The notes under the pieces: generated by a model
What the model saw: the letters and a program-made list of their open reading frames with translations, nothing else
Told to the model about the DNA's origin: nothing
Database searches by the model: none
From: Leptodontidium sp. MPI-SDFR-AT-0119
Taxonomy: Eukaryota > Ascomycota > Leotiomycetes > Helotiales > Leptodontidiaceae
NCBI GenBank assembly: GCA_020726505.1
Contig: JAHLEZ010000022.1
Coordinates: forward strand, 930,001 to 994,000
Reading direction: 5' to 3'
Length of the DNA: 64,000 nucleotides
Made by a program: the position numbers and the translations under genes
Shown: positions 35,048 to 48,755 of the stretch, piece after piece
Position numbering within the stretch: the first letter of the stretch is position 1
Layout of the letters: each line of letters begins with the position of its first letter

Positions 35048-35845
35048 ATGTCACCATTCACACAACTCCAAACCGCGTTGGGGCACAACTATGGCTACGG
35101 CAACGGGATCGACAAAGACTTTTCACCTATCCTACACTACATCGACGAATTCGACCGACACTTCTCAAGTCGTCACCGCTTCATGAACTGTTTCATCCCG
35201 CGCTTCGACCTCGAGGAGGACGATTGGAATTATTACCTGTATGGTGATATCCCCGGTGCGACGGTCAGTGACATTACAGTTGAGGCGAATGATGAACGTA
35301 CGCTGGTCGTGTATGGGAATACTAAGAGGCCCGGACCGGAAAGGGAGGGCGAGGTGAAGGGGGAGGGAGTATCGAATCCGACTCCTGGATTTCAGGCTTC
35401 TTCGTTGCGAGAACAGGAAAAACAAACTTCCGAACCATCACCACCAATCCAACCAGCACCAGCACTCACGCATCACCAGCGACACCTGACCTCCGACTCC
35501 GACCCAAACCCCAATCCCAACCCAACCACCAACCACGTAATCCTCCTCTCCGAGCGCCTCACTGGAGACTTCCACCGCACATTTGCCTTCCCCCGTGCCG
35601 TCAACGAGAAAGGCGTGAAAGCTAGTATGGAAAACGGGGTGCTGAGTGTTGTAGTTCCGAAGAGGCATGCAGCGGAGGAGGAGAGGAAGAAGGGGAATAA
35701 AATTCCGATTTTGAAGGGTGGGTGGTGGAGGGAGGAGAATGGATTGCATGGGGAGAATGAGGCGAGGGGAAGGATGGCGACGAAGGTGGGGGGTGAGGGT
35801 ATGGACCAGGGGAATGCAGTGGGGTTTGGGGGCGGTGCGGTCTGA
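35048..35845 (+). CDS. small heat-shock protein (Hsp20/alpha-crystallin)
   Basis: ATP-independent chaperone of the Hsp20 family (Hsp30-like in fungi), 265 aa, single exon. The alpha-crystallin domain starts after FIPRFDLEEDDWNYYLYGDI with PGATVSDITVEANDERTLVV and ends with RTFAFPRAVNEKGVKASMEN, then GVLSVVVPK, the standard last strand. Between the two halves is an insert of about 75 residues rich in Pro, Ser, Asn and Gln (for example SDSDPNPNPNPTTNH), placed where fungal Hsp30 proteins also carry a loop. The C-terminus is Gly/Glu-rich (GLHGENEARGRM). The IxI/V anchor may be KIPIL, present shortly after the domain. Cytosolic role in heat or stress is inferred from the family. Confidence 0.92.
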   Translation: MSPFTQLQTALGHNYGYGNGIDKDFSPILHYIDEFDRHFSSRHRFMNCFIPRFDLEEDDWNYYLYGDIPGATVSDITVEANDERTLVVYGNTKRPGPEREGEVKGEGVSNPTPGFQASSLREQEKQTSEPSPPIQPAPALTHHQRHLTSDSDPNPNPNPTTNHVILLSERLTGDFHRTFAFPRAVNEKGVKASMENGVLSVVVPKRHAAEEERKKGNKIPILKGGWWREENGLHGENEARGRMATKVGGEGMDQGNAVGFGGGAV

Positions 35846-37051
35846 GGGATTGGAGTGCTGGTGAGTGTGTGTCAGTGAGAGCCTCTAAAATGATGCTTCA
35901 ACGTATGGTTTGAAAGAGAGGGTCTGTGATTTCTGTTTGGGTAATTTAGTGGAATGGTAGTAAGGCAGGAGCTGATTTGTGAAATTCATTTTCTATTTTG
36001 TTCCTTTGCGAACAGCCATAATATCCGATTGGAGCTTTCGGCGCATGTATCCTAGTCTTACAATACCGCCTTCTGAACAAACTTTCATATCGACGGAGTT
36101 TATATGCCATCCCATTGCTTGATCTTAGCCAGCCCACCTTCCATGACATATCAACAGTCTTTGCGCCAGGAAATAGTATTGTTCGAAGGGAGTTCGAGGG
36201 ATGTATCCCAGATTAGATTACATTGAAACCAAAAGTGCAAAGACATGGCTCCAATCTTTCTCCTTGCCTGAGACAAGACGCAGTACCTGTTTCTAAATTA
36301 GAGACGAATCGAGGATCTACGAAGCACGGATGGGTTCTTTTTGCTGCCCTGCAAATGGTGATGAATCATGCTAAACGCTATCACTCAACTTGTAAGTCTC
36401 AGGAGCTTATTCTTAAAGACATGGGTTCCACCTTTTGAAACTCTTCCTTGAAAAGACCCGTGGAGGTTATGCAACGCGAAGGCGGTAGCGTGAGGCAACC
36501 TCACGATAACTGCAAAGAGCCTGCACCAGCCCAATAGTCTCAGTCCGACAATTGTTGTTCGCCAGATCGTGAGGCTCAGTTTGATGAGTGGATTAGTTGC
36601 CTCTCTTCTCTTACCCTTGCTAGCGTGGGTAATGTCTCACCGGACGAAGGGATAGAGCTTAGATACGACTCTATCATATATAATAGAGCTGTGCTTAAGG
36701 AACTTTGTTATTTTATAAAGGAGACTGCTTGCAGATGCAGCCAAAAGCTGACGGTGCGAGCGTAATTTTCTAATAAGGTAAGTTAGGTACTTGGTCAGCC
36801 TCACATCTTGTGTCACCACTTAGCTACCACGTTCCCAGGCACAATATTCATCCCCTGTGAGAAACCAAGGCTAACGAAACGGCGTATCTCCTTGTCAAAC
36901 CATATAAGTCATTGCTTTCCCACCTTCGTTTCCTCAGTTTTACATACATTTTCCCTGTGTGTAACCACTCTCACCCCCACCGCCAACTTCCCTGCTTCGA
37001 CCTTGCATACGCCTTCGCGCCCTCTCGCCCCCTCGCCCTCTTGCCCGCATT
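35846..37051. other. intergenic
   Basis: 1.2 kb with no supported gene. It contains a perfect 7-bp hairpin with a CAA loop at 36489-36505 (CGTGAGG / CCTCACG). Confidence 0.45.
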
Positions 37052-37911
37052 ATGCAAACCTTCGACGAAATTGAATTTCTGGCCAACGGGACCGACACTT
37101 CGCCCGCTCTCAGCCTCCTGCCTAATCCCCATGACGTGGGCTCTGGTAGCGCTGAGGCTGGGTAAGTTTTTTTTTTTTTTAACGATGTTAATGTTCTGTA
37201 GTACACATACTGTCTCAGAGTGCTCCCGGTTACAATGAGCATTTTGCACCATTCAACACTTCAGTCCCTCCAACACTTATCGATGGCAACACAGGATGGC
37301 TAAACCACAGTCTATTTCCCATTGGGAATGCCCACGACCTGAATGCCGAATGGCTTCAAGGTTATGGTAGTGCAAGCTATCAGCACGAGGGATTTTCGGT
37401 GCATCCCTCCACCGGCGGCGACCTCTCTCCCGGGTTTCAAGAGCAGATCATTGCTATGAATGGCCTCGTCGGACCTGACAATGGCTTCGACATGTTCAAC
37501 GTCGACTCATTTTGGCCATTTGGCCACCAATTCGGCGACGTTGGCTTCACTGGTACGCTAATTCAGAACAGTGCCATGGACTGTGAGCTCCAATGGCAAG
37601 TCGGGGAACCTTTCCCGGACCAATTCAACCTCCCATCATCTGGCGAAGTGCATGATGGGAATCTTCCATTGCTTGCCGGCAACAGTCTTCCTATTTCATG
37701 TACCCAATTCAGATGTTTCGTGACGTTCAAACGTGACGCTGATCGTATTCGTCGTCACGAGGCTGCCATCCATGGCATTAACCAGGCACTGTACCTCTGT
37801 TCAGTGCTTGGATGCGGCAAGGATCAGGGAAGAGGATACACTCGTAAGGACAAGTTGACCGAGCACTTGTGGAAGAAGCATGGAAATTTGGGCTACGTAA
37901 AGAGGACTTGA
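37052..37911 (+). CDS. C2H2 zinc-finger protein (two fingers)
   Basis: Putative nuclear DNA-binding protein of 266 aa from two exons, 37052-37161 and 37221-37911. The intron (59 nt) starts GTAAGT followed by a long T tract; the acceptor CAGAG|T is the only one keeping frame with the conserved end. The N-terminal two-thirds is acidic, Gly/Asn/Phe-rich and otherwise featureless (NGLVGPDNGFDMFNVDSFWP), as in many fungal regulators. The last 80 residues hold two C2H2 fingers: C-x4-C then RIRRHEAAIH, and C-x4-C then YTRKDKLTEHLWKKH. This paired finger is common in Pezizomycotina. Targets are unknown. Confidence 0.82.
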
Positions 37912-38934
37912 AATCTCTGATAAAACTAAGATGAGAGGGGGGTTGCGACTGGTGAAAGATGTTTCTCTTATAGCTTTGGATTTTCTTCGTTCAATGGATT
38001 TTCGTTATTAGTACAATTCAGCGTCTTCGTTCAAAGTCTCATGCATCTATCATCTGTATCCCTATTCCTTCGCCTGGTGATATGAACTCACACATTCAGT
38101 GGTATCCATATGCTCATTATAGCATCTCGCTGTTGCATATGCGAAGCGGCATAAGGTCAGCTACTCTAAACTAAAGCCTTGTCAAGGTGGCTAAGCAAAT
38201 TTCACGAGAATATCCTTCAGCTCTTTAACTTAATAGTGCAACGACGCTAGCACAAGAGAGTGTTATTAGAGGTTATATGGGAGTAGGTAGGTGGTGACTA
38301 TTTAAGTAACTAATAGGTTTAATGCGAAGAAAAAAAAGAAGATATAAAATATAAGGGGTTCAAGAAAGAACCTCCTTATATATGCGAATCGCTTTCAAAA
38401 CCCTATTAGAAATGATTATAATTAAACTTAATCCAAATACCTAAATCTCTTTAGCATTGTAATATTGTTAAGCGACCAGTAGGGCCAACTTTTAGCTGAA
38501 ACCTGAGGCGCCAGGATATGGACCATACCACCCTTTTGAGGTAGTATAAGAAGTTCTCCCATATTGTATTTTAGAAAAAATCGAAGACTTTTTCCACCTC
38601 GCATTTGAGGACCTAGTGCCCGAAGGGCTCAGCATTTGGTGCTCCACACCTTATTCTAGTTCTTATGTTTTTGTAGTCTTTACAATATGTGAATTGATCA
38701 TTATAAATAACGTAAAAATAAATAAAAGCCTTAATAACGTAGTAGACATGATTAAAGCATAGTTGGGTTTGCCTAATAATATACGATAATTGATAATCTA
38801 CAATAATTACGATAATCCTAAATTACTTAGGAAAATAGATCTCGCTGTTATAGATATTAGAAGGTTTATCCCGGAATCATATTAAAGATTAATTATTATT
38901 ATAACACGGTTAACGCAAGTCCGAATTGGTCATC
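37912..38934. other. AT-rich island
   Basis: About 38,160-38,920 is strikingly AT-rich (runs such as ATAATTATGATAATCC-like steps and TTAATTATTATTATAACACG), with stops in every frame. This composition suggests an old repeat eroded by RIP-type C-to-T mutation, but no terminal repeat or transposase could be recognised. Confidence 0.5.
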
Positions 38935-39263
38935 TTATCCATATTCAGAAGCTTGGTGATGCGCGTGATAGCCTTGAGATTTTGTCACTGTTGGATCTCT
39001 AGAGAGTGGCCGTGCCCTGCAGTATGCATCACCGTCATCCTCAAAAACACATGGAGGACCTTCGTCCTCCCAGAAGATCTCATCTGCGGGTACTGCAAAT
39101 ATTTCGCAGACATCTTCCAAGAAAACAGTAGAACAAAAATCAACATCAACCGGCGAATTACTATGCCAGATACGTGTCCATGTCTCGTCGGGATCTTCCT
39201 GAGCTGGATGGACATTAGAGAGCTGTGGGTCGACGAATGAGATACTACGATCAAGATGGGGAT
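38935..39263 (-). CDS. possible coding fragment, start not found
   Basis: A minus-strand frame stays open for about 110 codons to a TAA at 38935. It is acidic with non-random composition (PHLDRSISFVDPQLSNVHPA, later EDVCEIFAVPADEIFWEDEG) but has no good ATG. A candidate acceptor GATCGTAG precedes it, so it may be the last exon of a gene or a decayed remnant next to the AT-rich island. No family recognised. Confidence 0.25.
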
Positions 39264-39983
39264 CAGTGTATATTTGTTAGTTGAGGAGTTCTCGATCGTT
39301 GGTCTGTAGGATAGTGCGCTTCGTGCGATGAATAGCTTTCCTGGAAGTGGAATTTTGTTGGAAGGGAACTTCGTGAGGGTTTGGACCAAGACTAAGCGTG
39401 GAAGTAGTCTGAGGAGGTATTGGATGGATTGTTTAGGATTGAGAATGTTTTATTTCTTTGCTTAGAAAGTACTTGCATGTGCGAAAGCATGGAGTTTTGA
39501 GGTGTTTCGATACAGGGGGAATTTGGCTGACGAAGCGAGGGATGCCTCTCGCTTAAACAGGAGGCGGGGGTAAATAGACAATAGAGGGGTAATGAAGCAA
39601 CCCAATCAACGTAAGCCTGTGTAAATGCCTTTTGGATACATGTAACATGCAACCATGCATACCAATTATTCTGGAAAGTGCTCACCCTTTGTCATATCTG
39701 CGAATGTTCGCATTTTCCGCATGCCGCTGCTGGTGGTTCGTCGGCGCGGTGCTGCCAGTTCCAATTTCTGCGAATTTTCGCGAGAGCCCTCGCCTCAATC
39801 TTGCACTAATCTACAGATAACATTCCAAGATATATATAAACAAAATTGTTCTGGCATCAGCTGTGATTCTTATCCTCTTCCAACTCCGATCCAGGAATCA
39901 TTTACCGCTCTGTTCTATAGAAAGCCCTTGGTTTCATATTTTCCAGATCATCAAACGCCCACATATCCTATCACCTCCTCGAG
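39264..39983. other. intergenic
   Basis: No gene supported. TATATATAAA near 39,829 lies about 150 bp before the next plus-strand start codon. Confidence 0.4.
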
Positions 39984-40481
39984 ATGACCTTACTAGCATC
40001 TCATCTCGTGGATCGAAACGATGATCCGGCTGCGACTGGGAATGGAGGTTCAGGGCCAGTGACTCAGCCAAGCGATCCCCGTAAGGATTTTCCCTCCAGG
40101 TATCTTGCAAACCCTAACATTTCTAGTCTATGGAGGTTCGAGACTCAGTACGTAGGACTATCACAGTGCCGAAGGAGAATTTCGTAGGTATTCCTTTGCT
40201 CAACACATTTCATCCCCATATTCCTAACTGACATTGACAGCTTGTCGGTTGTTTCGAAGCAGGGTGATGCCGTGTGGCTCTGAGTGGCAGCTGATAACCC
40301 AATACCCCGACTTCAAGAGGATGGGGAGAGCAATCTTTGGTTATTGCTTAGAGAGAAGCTTAGATATATCAATGAAAATTCCGATTTTCTCTTCCGCATT
40401 GATTTACTTCACCCTTTGTCTTGGGAATCAACAAGTGAAGTGCCCAACAGCCAATCCAGCTCGGTGACTGCGATCTGGTAA
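39984..40481 (+). CDS. small hypothetical protein, three-exon model
   Basis: A 116-aa model from exons 39984-40147, 40241-40263 and 40318-40481; phases agree. The first intron has a GTACGT donor and a TAACTGAC branch region; the second (54 nt, GTGATG donor, GCTGATAAC branch) removes an in-frame TGA. The product is acidic early (DRNDDPAATGNGGSGP) and has ESNLWLLLREKLRYINENSD near the end; no domain is recognised. The last 73 bases overlap the 3' end of the opposite gene. Without the second intron the protein would stop after 68 aa. Only splice logic and composition support it. Confidence 0.35.
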
Positions 40482-42944
40482 TCTTCAGCACTCAGACTGA
40501 AACCCCCATCTTTGGGACTGTCGTCTAAACTCAGGTCCTCACTGGGACTCGGCAAGAAGGGAGCCAATGTGAGATTTTGTCTGATAGCGGAAACGTTCAT
40601 TTCAGATGGGAGCGACTCTTGTGCCTCGGGGTGTGGCCCGAGATTGAATTCTTGGCGATCCTGCGAAGGGTCTACAGTGGAGAGAGGAAAGACCGACTGA
40701 GGGCTGTACCCATGACTGGGCGATAACAGAGTTGCAGTCGGATCAATTCCTGAGTTAGGCAGCCATGCTGGAGTAATTTCTGGCGCTGAGTCTGTAGAAA
40801 TGGAAGAAAATACAGGATCTTCCCCTGGTAGCTGGAGTCCAATTTCTGGAAAGACTTGCTGTGCTTCGGATTGTTGGCCATGTTTCTCATACTGGAATTC
40901 GAGCGGTACTGTACTAGTTTCACAAACAGATTGCTTCTGGTGGTCCTCTAATTCTTCGCAGTAGTCTGTGGGAAAAGCGGGTGACGGTTTCGGGAAATAA
41001 AATGTTCTCGGTCCAGTTCGAATTAGACAACGACTTTGTCTCTAACTTATCATGGTAATTGGAGTGTGGAACTAGCTCCAAACAGGCATGAAAAGTCTCC
41101 CGCAGAATATCTTCGTTTATCCGCGTCGTGTTGTCGTCCTGAATCAAAATCTTTTTCCATATTTCACGCGTGCTGATTTGCTTGAACGTGGCAATGTACG
41201 ACTCGATAAAACCGGGAGAGGGTGTAAAATGGGAAGGTGGTTCAACCCCTAAAGAGTTAGCACGCTATTTTCCATGACGTTGGCTTCACCTACAGGGCGT
41301 TGACGGCTGTGGGATACCTGGGGACATAATATTCCATATCTTGTACCACTTGTCGATCTCATCTCTTTCCTTGTTGGCATCCTTCAAACCGCCCTTTTCT
41401 TTCAACAACTTGGCAATTTCCACCCATTTCGTACTCGATATTCCATCTTCAAGACACAATTGAGGTCCCATACTTTCCACGCATGAACTCAAGGCTTTCA
41501 TGTGCTTCAAGAGCTCCGGCTCTTTTTCAAAAGGCTCAAAACACCTGGCACAATAGAGAGGGCCATGTCTTTTTAGAAAATGCTCCCTGTATTAATGTCA
41601 GTGTCAAGGAAAATCAAAAAGGAAGTGGGTCTTACTTCAAACGACGAAGTTCTAACACAGGAGCGCTTGGAATAAGGCAAGTGTTATACTTCTGGTCTAC
41701 TCTTGGATCGTAGGTGAGGGGGTCTCGTTTGTTGAAGTGACATGCAAAGATTCGTTGCGCTTCATTAGAACTCGTTCGTGGCCTTTTCGACACTCGCTTT
41801 CGCTTTTGACCCCGTTCAGCGGCAACTTGACGGTTCTTTCTGGAACTGCTCATACGGGCGTCAGTAAATCCCTGTAAACCGGCTTCATTCTTACCTAGGG
41901 GATGCAAGGTTCGAATCCGATACGGTCGTAATTCGGGGTTTGGGTTCTTCGGGTTTGCTGGGACTGGTGTGAAATATATTAGCCAGTCCTTATGCGAGAA
42001 AAAGAATTGTATTCTTACTCAAGAACGGCTTGGCTGCAAAAGTCCCATACGTTCGTCACCTGGGCTTCGAACTCTTCGAGTGTCGCTGCCGGTCTTTTGA
42101 TCTGCAAGGCATCGATAGTGTGAGCCTGGACAACAGCACTCGTAGCACTCGTCGTAACCTCTTTTGATGTCGAAGTGATCTTTGGAGTAGTTGGTCTATG
42201 CAGTGTTTCCTTCATTCGCGAAAGTAGCTTAACTTGCTCAAGAGGGCAATATTCACATCGCAAGGAACAACAGCTTGGGCAACCTAGGGTGGCATCTACG
42301 GACATAGCAGCATGTACTCCACACTGGCAACACGACCAGAGCCATTCGTAAACGTATTCAATGGAGTCTTTTGCCCCCGAGCCTTCCTTGACGGACATTA
42401 TGTTGAGGGCCATTTTCAAAGTCGCTTGAGTAGCCTTCTTGAACTTGGTTAGTTCGCGTCGCGTCGTTGGATTCACACCATGCTTTGAGCTGCTTACACT
42501 TGTGACTAAATCTACTACCAATGCCAATTAAAGTCGAAGAATCTCGAGCACTCGTCAAGGGCAGCCGTACAGGCGACCCCCAGACTCTGCGTGCTGATGT
42601 TGACAGTCTCGGGTAGCGGAATAGGCGACATTCAGTGGTACTTCCAACAAATCAAAGCCCACTGATGCTGATTGGCTAATAGTGACAAGGCTTAAGAGAA
42701 GGTTCGGTACGTTGCAGAAGGAATCGCGAGGCCGTAGCCGGCTCTTTGCAATGAGGTTTGATTGCGGAGCCTTGTCATTACATTCACGACATCCGATGTG
42801 CGAGCACCTTGCTTTCAAACATGATGGTTCGGATTGAGCAGAAGACGGCCTGGCCAAGTATTCTTGCGAACGCTCGCAAGAACTGCATGAGATAGAGACC
42901 ACCGCTATGGCTCGTAAAGCGATCCAATGATCTGATGGAGGCAT
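40409..42944 (-). CDS. cysteine-rich / C2H2-type zinc-finger protein (model incomplete)
   Basis: Clean exon series: 42443-42019, 41963-41895, 41845-41636, 41586-41318 and 41248 to about 40,960, all in phase with GTAAGA-type donors. It encodes a cysteine cluster (WLWSCCQCGVHAAMSVDA, then CPSCCSLRCEYC), a basic stretch (RGQKRKRVSKRPR), then FACHFNKRDPLTY, LKEHFLKRHGPLYCARCFE and ELLKHMKALSSC, the layout of a fungal C2H2 family whose fingers follow an R-x-FACPF-like motif. A further 5' open segment, 42944-42555, carries another Cys pattern (SCSSCERSQ, CSHIGCREC) and may be the first exon, but the junction to 42443 is unresolved. At the 3' side the frame must shift near 40,950 to reach a clearly coding Ser/Pro/Gln-rich tail (DYCEELEDHQKQSV to SAEDYQIAVTELDWLLGTSL, stop at 40409). 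Nuclear regulator inferred. Confidence 0.6.
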
Positions 42945-44398
42945 GTCACGTGAAATCGAGACCTCGTGATGGTTTGTTAAAACTGGATGCACTATCCTGG
43001 TTCTACTTCTAATAGCGGGTACGGAGTATGAGAGCTAATGGGGAAATAAGCCGGGATTTGGTTAGCCTTCATTTGGTGAACGGTTAAAGATAGACAAATT
43101 TAAAAGCGCTGCGAGTATCACTAGCACAAATATACTCTTGAAACCTTCCCAAAATGATATTTTAAAACAAACTCAACTGACCAGATCACGACGAAGCCAA
43201 GGCTAAATAAAGAGCCCAAAGCTTAAAATACACCTCAATGATTGATTCAAACATCTCTCACCCCTAGTATCAATATCACGAAGCTAGTGTAGTCCATGAA
43301 GCCCGACTGTCAGGGTGATGGTCACATCCCACTGGCGGGGAAAGTTGAGGACCAGATATTTCGCCGCTACTGTTAATATCAGTATACCTTTCAACCCAGA
43401 TGAACTGGTTTGGCGTGGAATTTTGTACTAATATTCCACTGCGAGCCAGGGAAGACGCAATAGAGCAGTATAGACCCATGGTATTGTGAAGTCATTCTTC
43501 GTGGCCTGAAAACAAAATCCATCAAGTTGTTTCTCCCAAGGCCTTAGCATCCACAGTTTTTGTCTACCATTTCCGGACGTAACACTTCAGAGCCCTGATA
43601 ATACCCAGCATTCTAGGAATCACAGTCGCCAGAAACAAGCCGTCAAAAGTATACCCCAAGTCTTCACAGGCGCTTCAGTACATGCCTCGAAGTGCTGTTT
43701 GGCTATTCGAAGAATAATCTATACGAGGTCATGCGCAAAGACTGAGTTGAGGTAGGAGTAGGAGCTGAACTCTGACGTGGACACTGCGGAAACTCGTGAG
43801 AATGCAAATGCACCATTGAAGCGAGCCAATGGGGGATATAGGTTATGTCACGTGGGTCTCCTGGGCTCTTGCTATGGTTTGTTTACTTCTGAACTTGGGG
43901 AGGGGAGGCGAGGCAAGGATTGAGGGCTCAGGCTGGGGCCGTATTGTAGCATAGCGAGACGACTCCAAGAAACCCCACCGCCTAACTAACTATCAGGCCA
44001 TTAATCAAATAAATGAACATGTAACCTAGTAGAATCATATTTTTGATATCGATTTCATTTTGCACCGCGCTGCCTACAGCAACGCTGGTTAGTCAAACGA
44101 ATATACATTCATTCCATGCTAGCACAGTAACTATTTCATAGGTCATCTAGAATAGAAGGGGAATCAAAGCTATAACGCAATCGAACTCCCTGAGCGAATG
44201 AAGGGGTATCCTGCCGTATGTATCATGAACGCAAGCATGCTGTCGTAACATCGTAAACACCACCACCCTCCCGTTCCTCCTCCACTTTTTCGTTTCCGTA
44301 AGTGAGTACTGTACATTGTTCTCCCTTCCTCCCTCCACGCCAAACCCGACTTCTGCCGAGCCACAAGTGTCGAAAGCTAGAGATGATACCGGCAAAGT
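42945..44398. other. intergenic
   Basis: 1.45 kb with no coding frame of plausible composition and no RNA gene seen. It is the 5' region of the cysteine-rich gene and the 3' flank of the GH5 gene. Confidence 0.5.
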
Positions 44399-46042
<1,644 letters not shown>

Positions 46043-48727
46043 GACGATGGCTATGGTAGCGAGGAGATATGTGTAGTTGAGTATATCATTCAACGAAAAG
46101 TTGGAAGTCAGTCAGTCGTGAAGGAGGCTGAGAAGGAGCTCAAAGGAAAGTAACTGGGCAACCACAAGCTTTAGTAGAAGGCAGAGGAACGGCCCATCCT
46201 CACCTGCCCTGCCTAACAATGAATGCAACACTAATCCGATCACCTACCTGCATGACTACTTACCTAGTAGCTTGTGCTCTTCCCCGCAAAAGAAGACATG
46301 CAAAGTCATGAAATGGCTCGGAGCTGTATGCCCTGAAAGAAACAGAAGCCGCTGATCGTATCTGCAAACGGGATACGACTTGGCAGTCCACAAGGTTACT
46401 TGAGCTTGTTGAGAGGCTGGCTAAACTAGACTAGACCAGACTACCACGGAGCTTTGCCGGTTGATCTCAAACTAGACAGCCAGTCCTAATGATGGTGACA
46501 GCTGGATCATGAAGTAGTGACATGTTTATGCTTCTTTGGTCTTTGGTGGCAGCACCGTCCTTTGTCCTTATCCAGGGGTCCAAGTGGCTGGGGTGGCTGC
46601 CGTGAGGCGTGAATCGCTGGTGTTGGCAAGCATCCGTACCTCATCCACCAAGCATGTGCTCGTCCTCATCGAAAGGTACCGCCGCAAAGCCCTGCACTTC
46701 ACCTGCAGCCTGCAGGACACAATTCAGCCGTGTGCGTTGTCATTGGTTGTGTAATAGTGATTTGTGGTTGTTTTGCCGATGAATCAGCCAGCGCAGTCAA
46801 TGGCTTGGAGGGGTGTTGTGCGATGATAGGAGGGGAACGAACCCACACACCCCCTCGATTGTTGTGTTGTTGTCTGTGATCCCTGACCACAGCTTAACTA
46901 GGTTCGGATATGTTATCGCAATCAATATCAACAGATTGTACTGTAAGATCGACAGAAGCGCGTCATAGGTAAGTAGGTAGGTAAGTGCTGCACTTTCTTG
47001 CTTTGGAATAATTGGTTTACTTCACAGTCTGGGGAAGAAGATCTCAAGCCACAGCTACTTTCTAGGGGTACTAAATGATTCGAACTCAGCTGATTAAAAG
47101 CCTCGGGCCTTCTCAAGATCTGGTCGGCTTGTAGCATCATGAGATGAGATGATGAGATGAGAACCGGGCCGAACCAGCAGTAAGAAGCAAAACCCCGCCC
47201 CACTTTGGCAGACTTCTTATCACATCTTAATCGCCCAATGAGGGATATGAAGCCAGAACCTGTGTATATCTCCGAGCCGCACCAATACGAGTCTCGCCTC
47301 TGTCCAATGCAACAGCTCAGCTCTTCGTATATCGATTTTGTAATCCAAATATTGAAAACCTACATTCGAAAGTATCAAATTTACGTCCAGGGTTTTGAGT
47401 CATGAAGTAAGTAATCGATGAATGACATGAGATGGACTTGGCGGTATTCCTCCTGTTACCGGAGCACAAGCACGAGTTCCCCACTCACCCCTCATGTCTC
47501 GGACAATTGGGAGCTTTCCCCATACCGAGGCTTGTCAGACGACGATCAACAACTTAAAATTCTTAAGACGATACCTTAATTCGCTCTATCTCCGTGATAA
47601 GCATCGTCATCTGATTTACTTTCTCGTTTGCATCGCGGGGTCAAAGCCGCTCAAAGGGAGCTTGCAAGGGATAGTAGGGGAGGGGATGCGGAAGGGAGCG
47701 AGCCAGAGGGTAGAGACTGAGCCGATACGAAGAAGCAAGTACCCATAAGTATATCTGCACGTATCCTTGGCGGGGAAGTACATAATCGATACACATACAC
47801 CTCACATTTCAGCCTTCCTTCACCAAGATTAAAACGGCTTTTAAAACTTTGACTCCGTGCTACTTATTACAATTCCGGAATTAAGGGATCTGTTACTACC
47901 GCCAGCCACGAGAACGCCACGATCCACGCTAGAAAAATCGAGTGCGTCCATAATGCGAGGACAAAGGCGGGGTACGTCGCTTTGGTGTTACCTCATCGCT
48001 GATCGACATTTTCTCTAACCCCGTGGATAGTGGGAGTTCATACAAGGTTTAGCAGAGCGTTTATTGGAGAGTAGATATTGAAGAAGAGCAATGCACAAGA
48101 GGAATGAATTAGAGCAAGAGATCAAGGTAGTTGATAAAGGTAGCTGTTTATCTCTTGGCTTTCGCAATCAGCTTGCTCAGACATCATTGACACTCAAATC
48201 GAACAATGCACTGGTGCGAGTGGTGCCGTAGGTGCAGTTAACAACAGAAAAGAGAGAACTCAACTCTGCACGTCTTTACCTAGTCTTTTGGTGAAGAAAC
48301 AGCAGACTAGAATGTAGGGTTATGTGAGGCACAACAATCCCGTACTTCAGCCATGCTGTGCCGCCTGCCATCCTTCCGAGGAACGATCCTCGGACGAGTC
48401 GGTTCGGAGATCGCAAATATCCGCACGGCGCAAGCTATGCCGACTTCACAACACAAAACCACTTCACTTACCTACTTTTATTTTTGACAAGTAAGAGCCT
48501 CCCAAGAAACTTGGCAATTGCTAGTAGAGTAAAGTGTTCAGGCCTGGAATAATGGAAGAGCAATTTAGAGGACTTGGTACTGCGGACAATTCTCCAGAGG
48601 TGCATGCAATTTTGGTTTCTCTGGAGTTGAGAGAGTATCAGCGATTGAGATGACACTGTTGGATGGGTGGGGATGAGATGAGATTCGTCAGGTTCGCAGT
48701 GGCATAAAGCGGGGTTTGCAGTTGAAC

Positions 48728-48755
48728 TTGAAGTTGAAGTTGAAGTTGAAGTTGA
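48728..48755 (+). repeat. (TTGAAG)n hexamer repeat
   Basis: Four perfect TTGAAG units and a partial fifth, preceded by a degenerate copy. Confidence 0.9.

Noticed and set aside
37162..37208. Earlier acceptor (TGTAG) for the C2H2 gene intron
   Set aside because: It shifts the frame and stops shortly after; the AG at 37219-37220 keeps the frame into the zinc fingers.
41900..41930. tRNA B-box-like GGTTCGAATCC
   Set aside because: The flanks do not pair as a T arm and the bases lie in an exon of the cysteine-rich gene.
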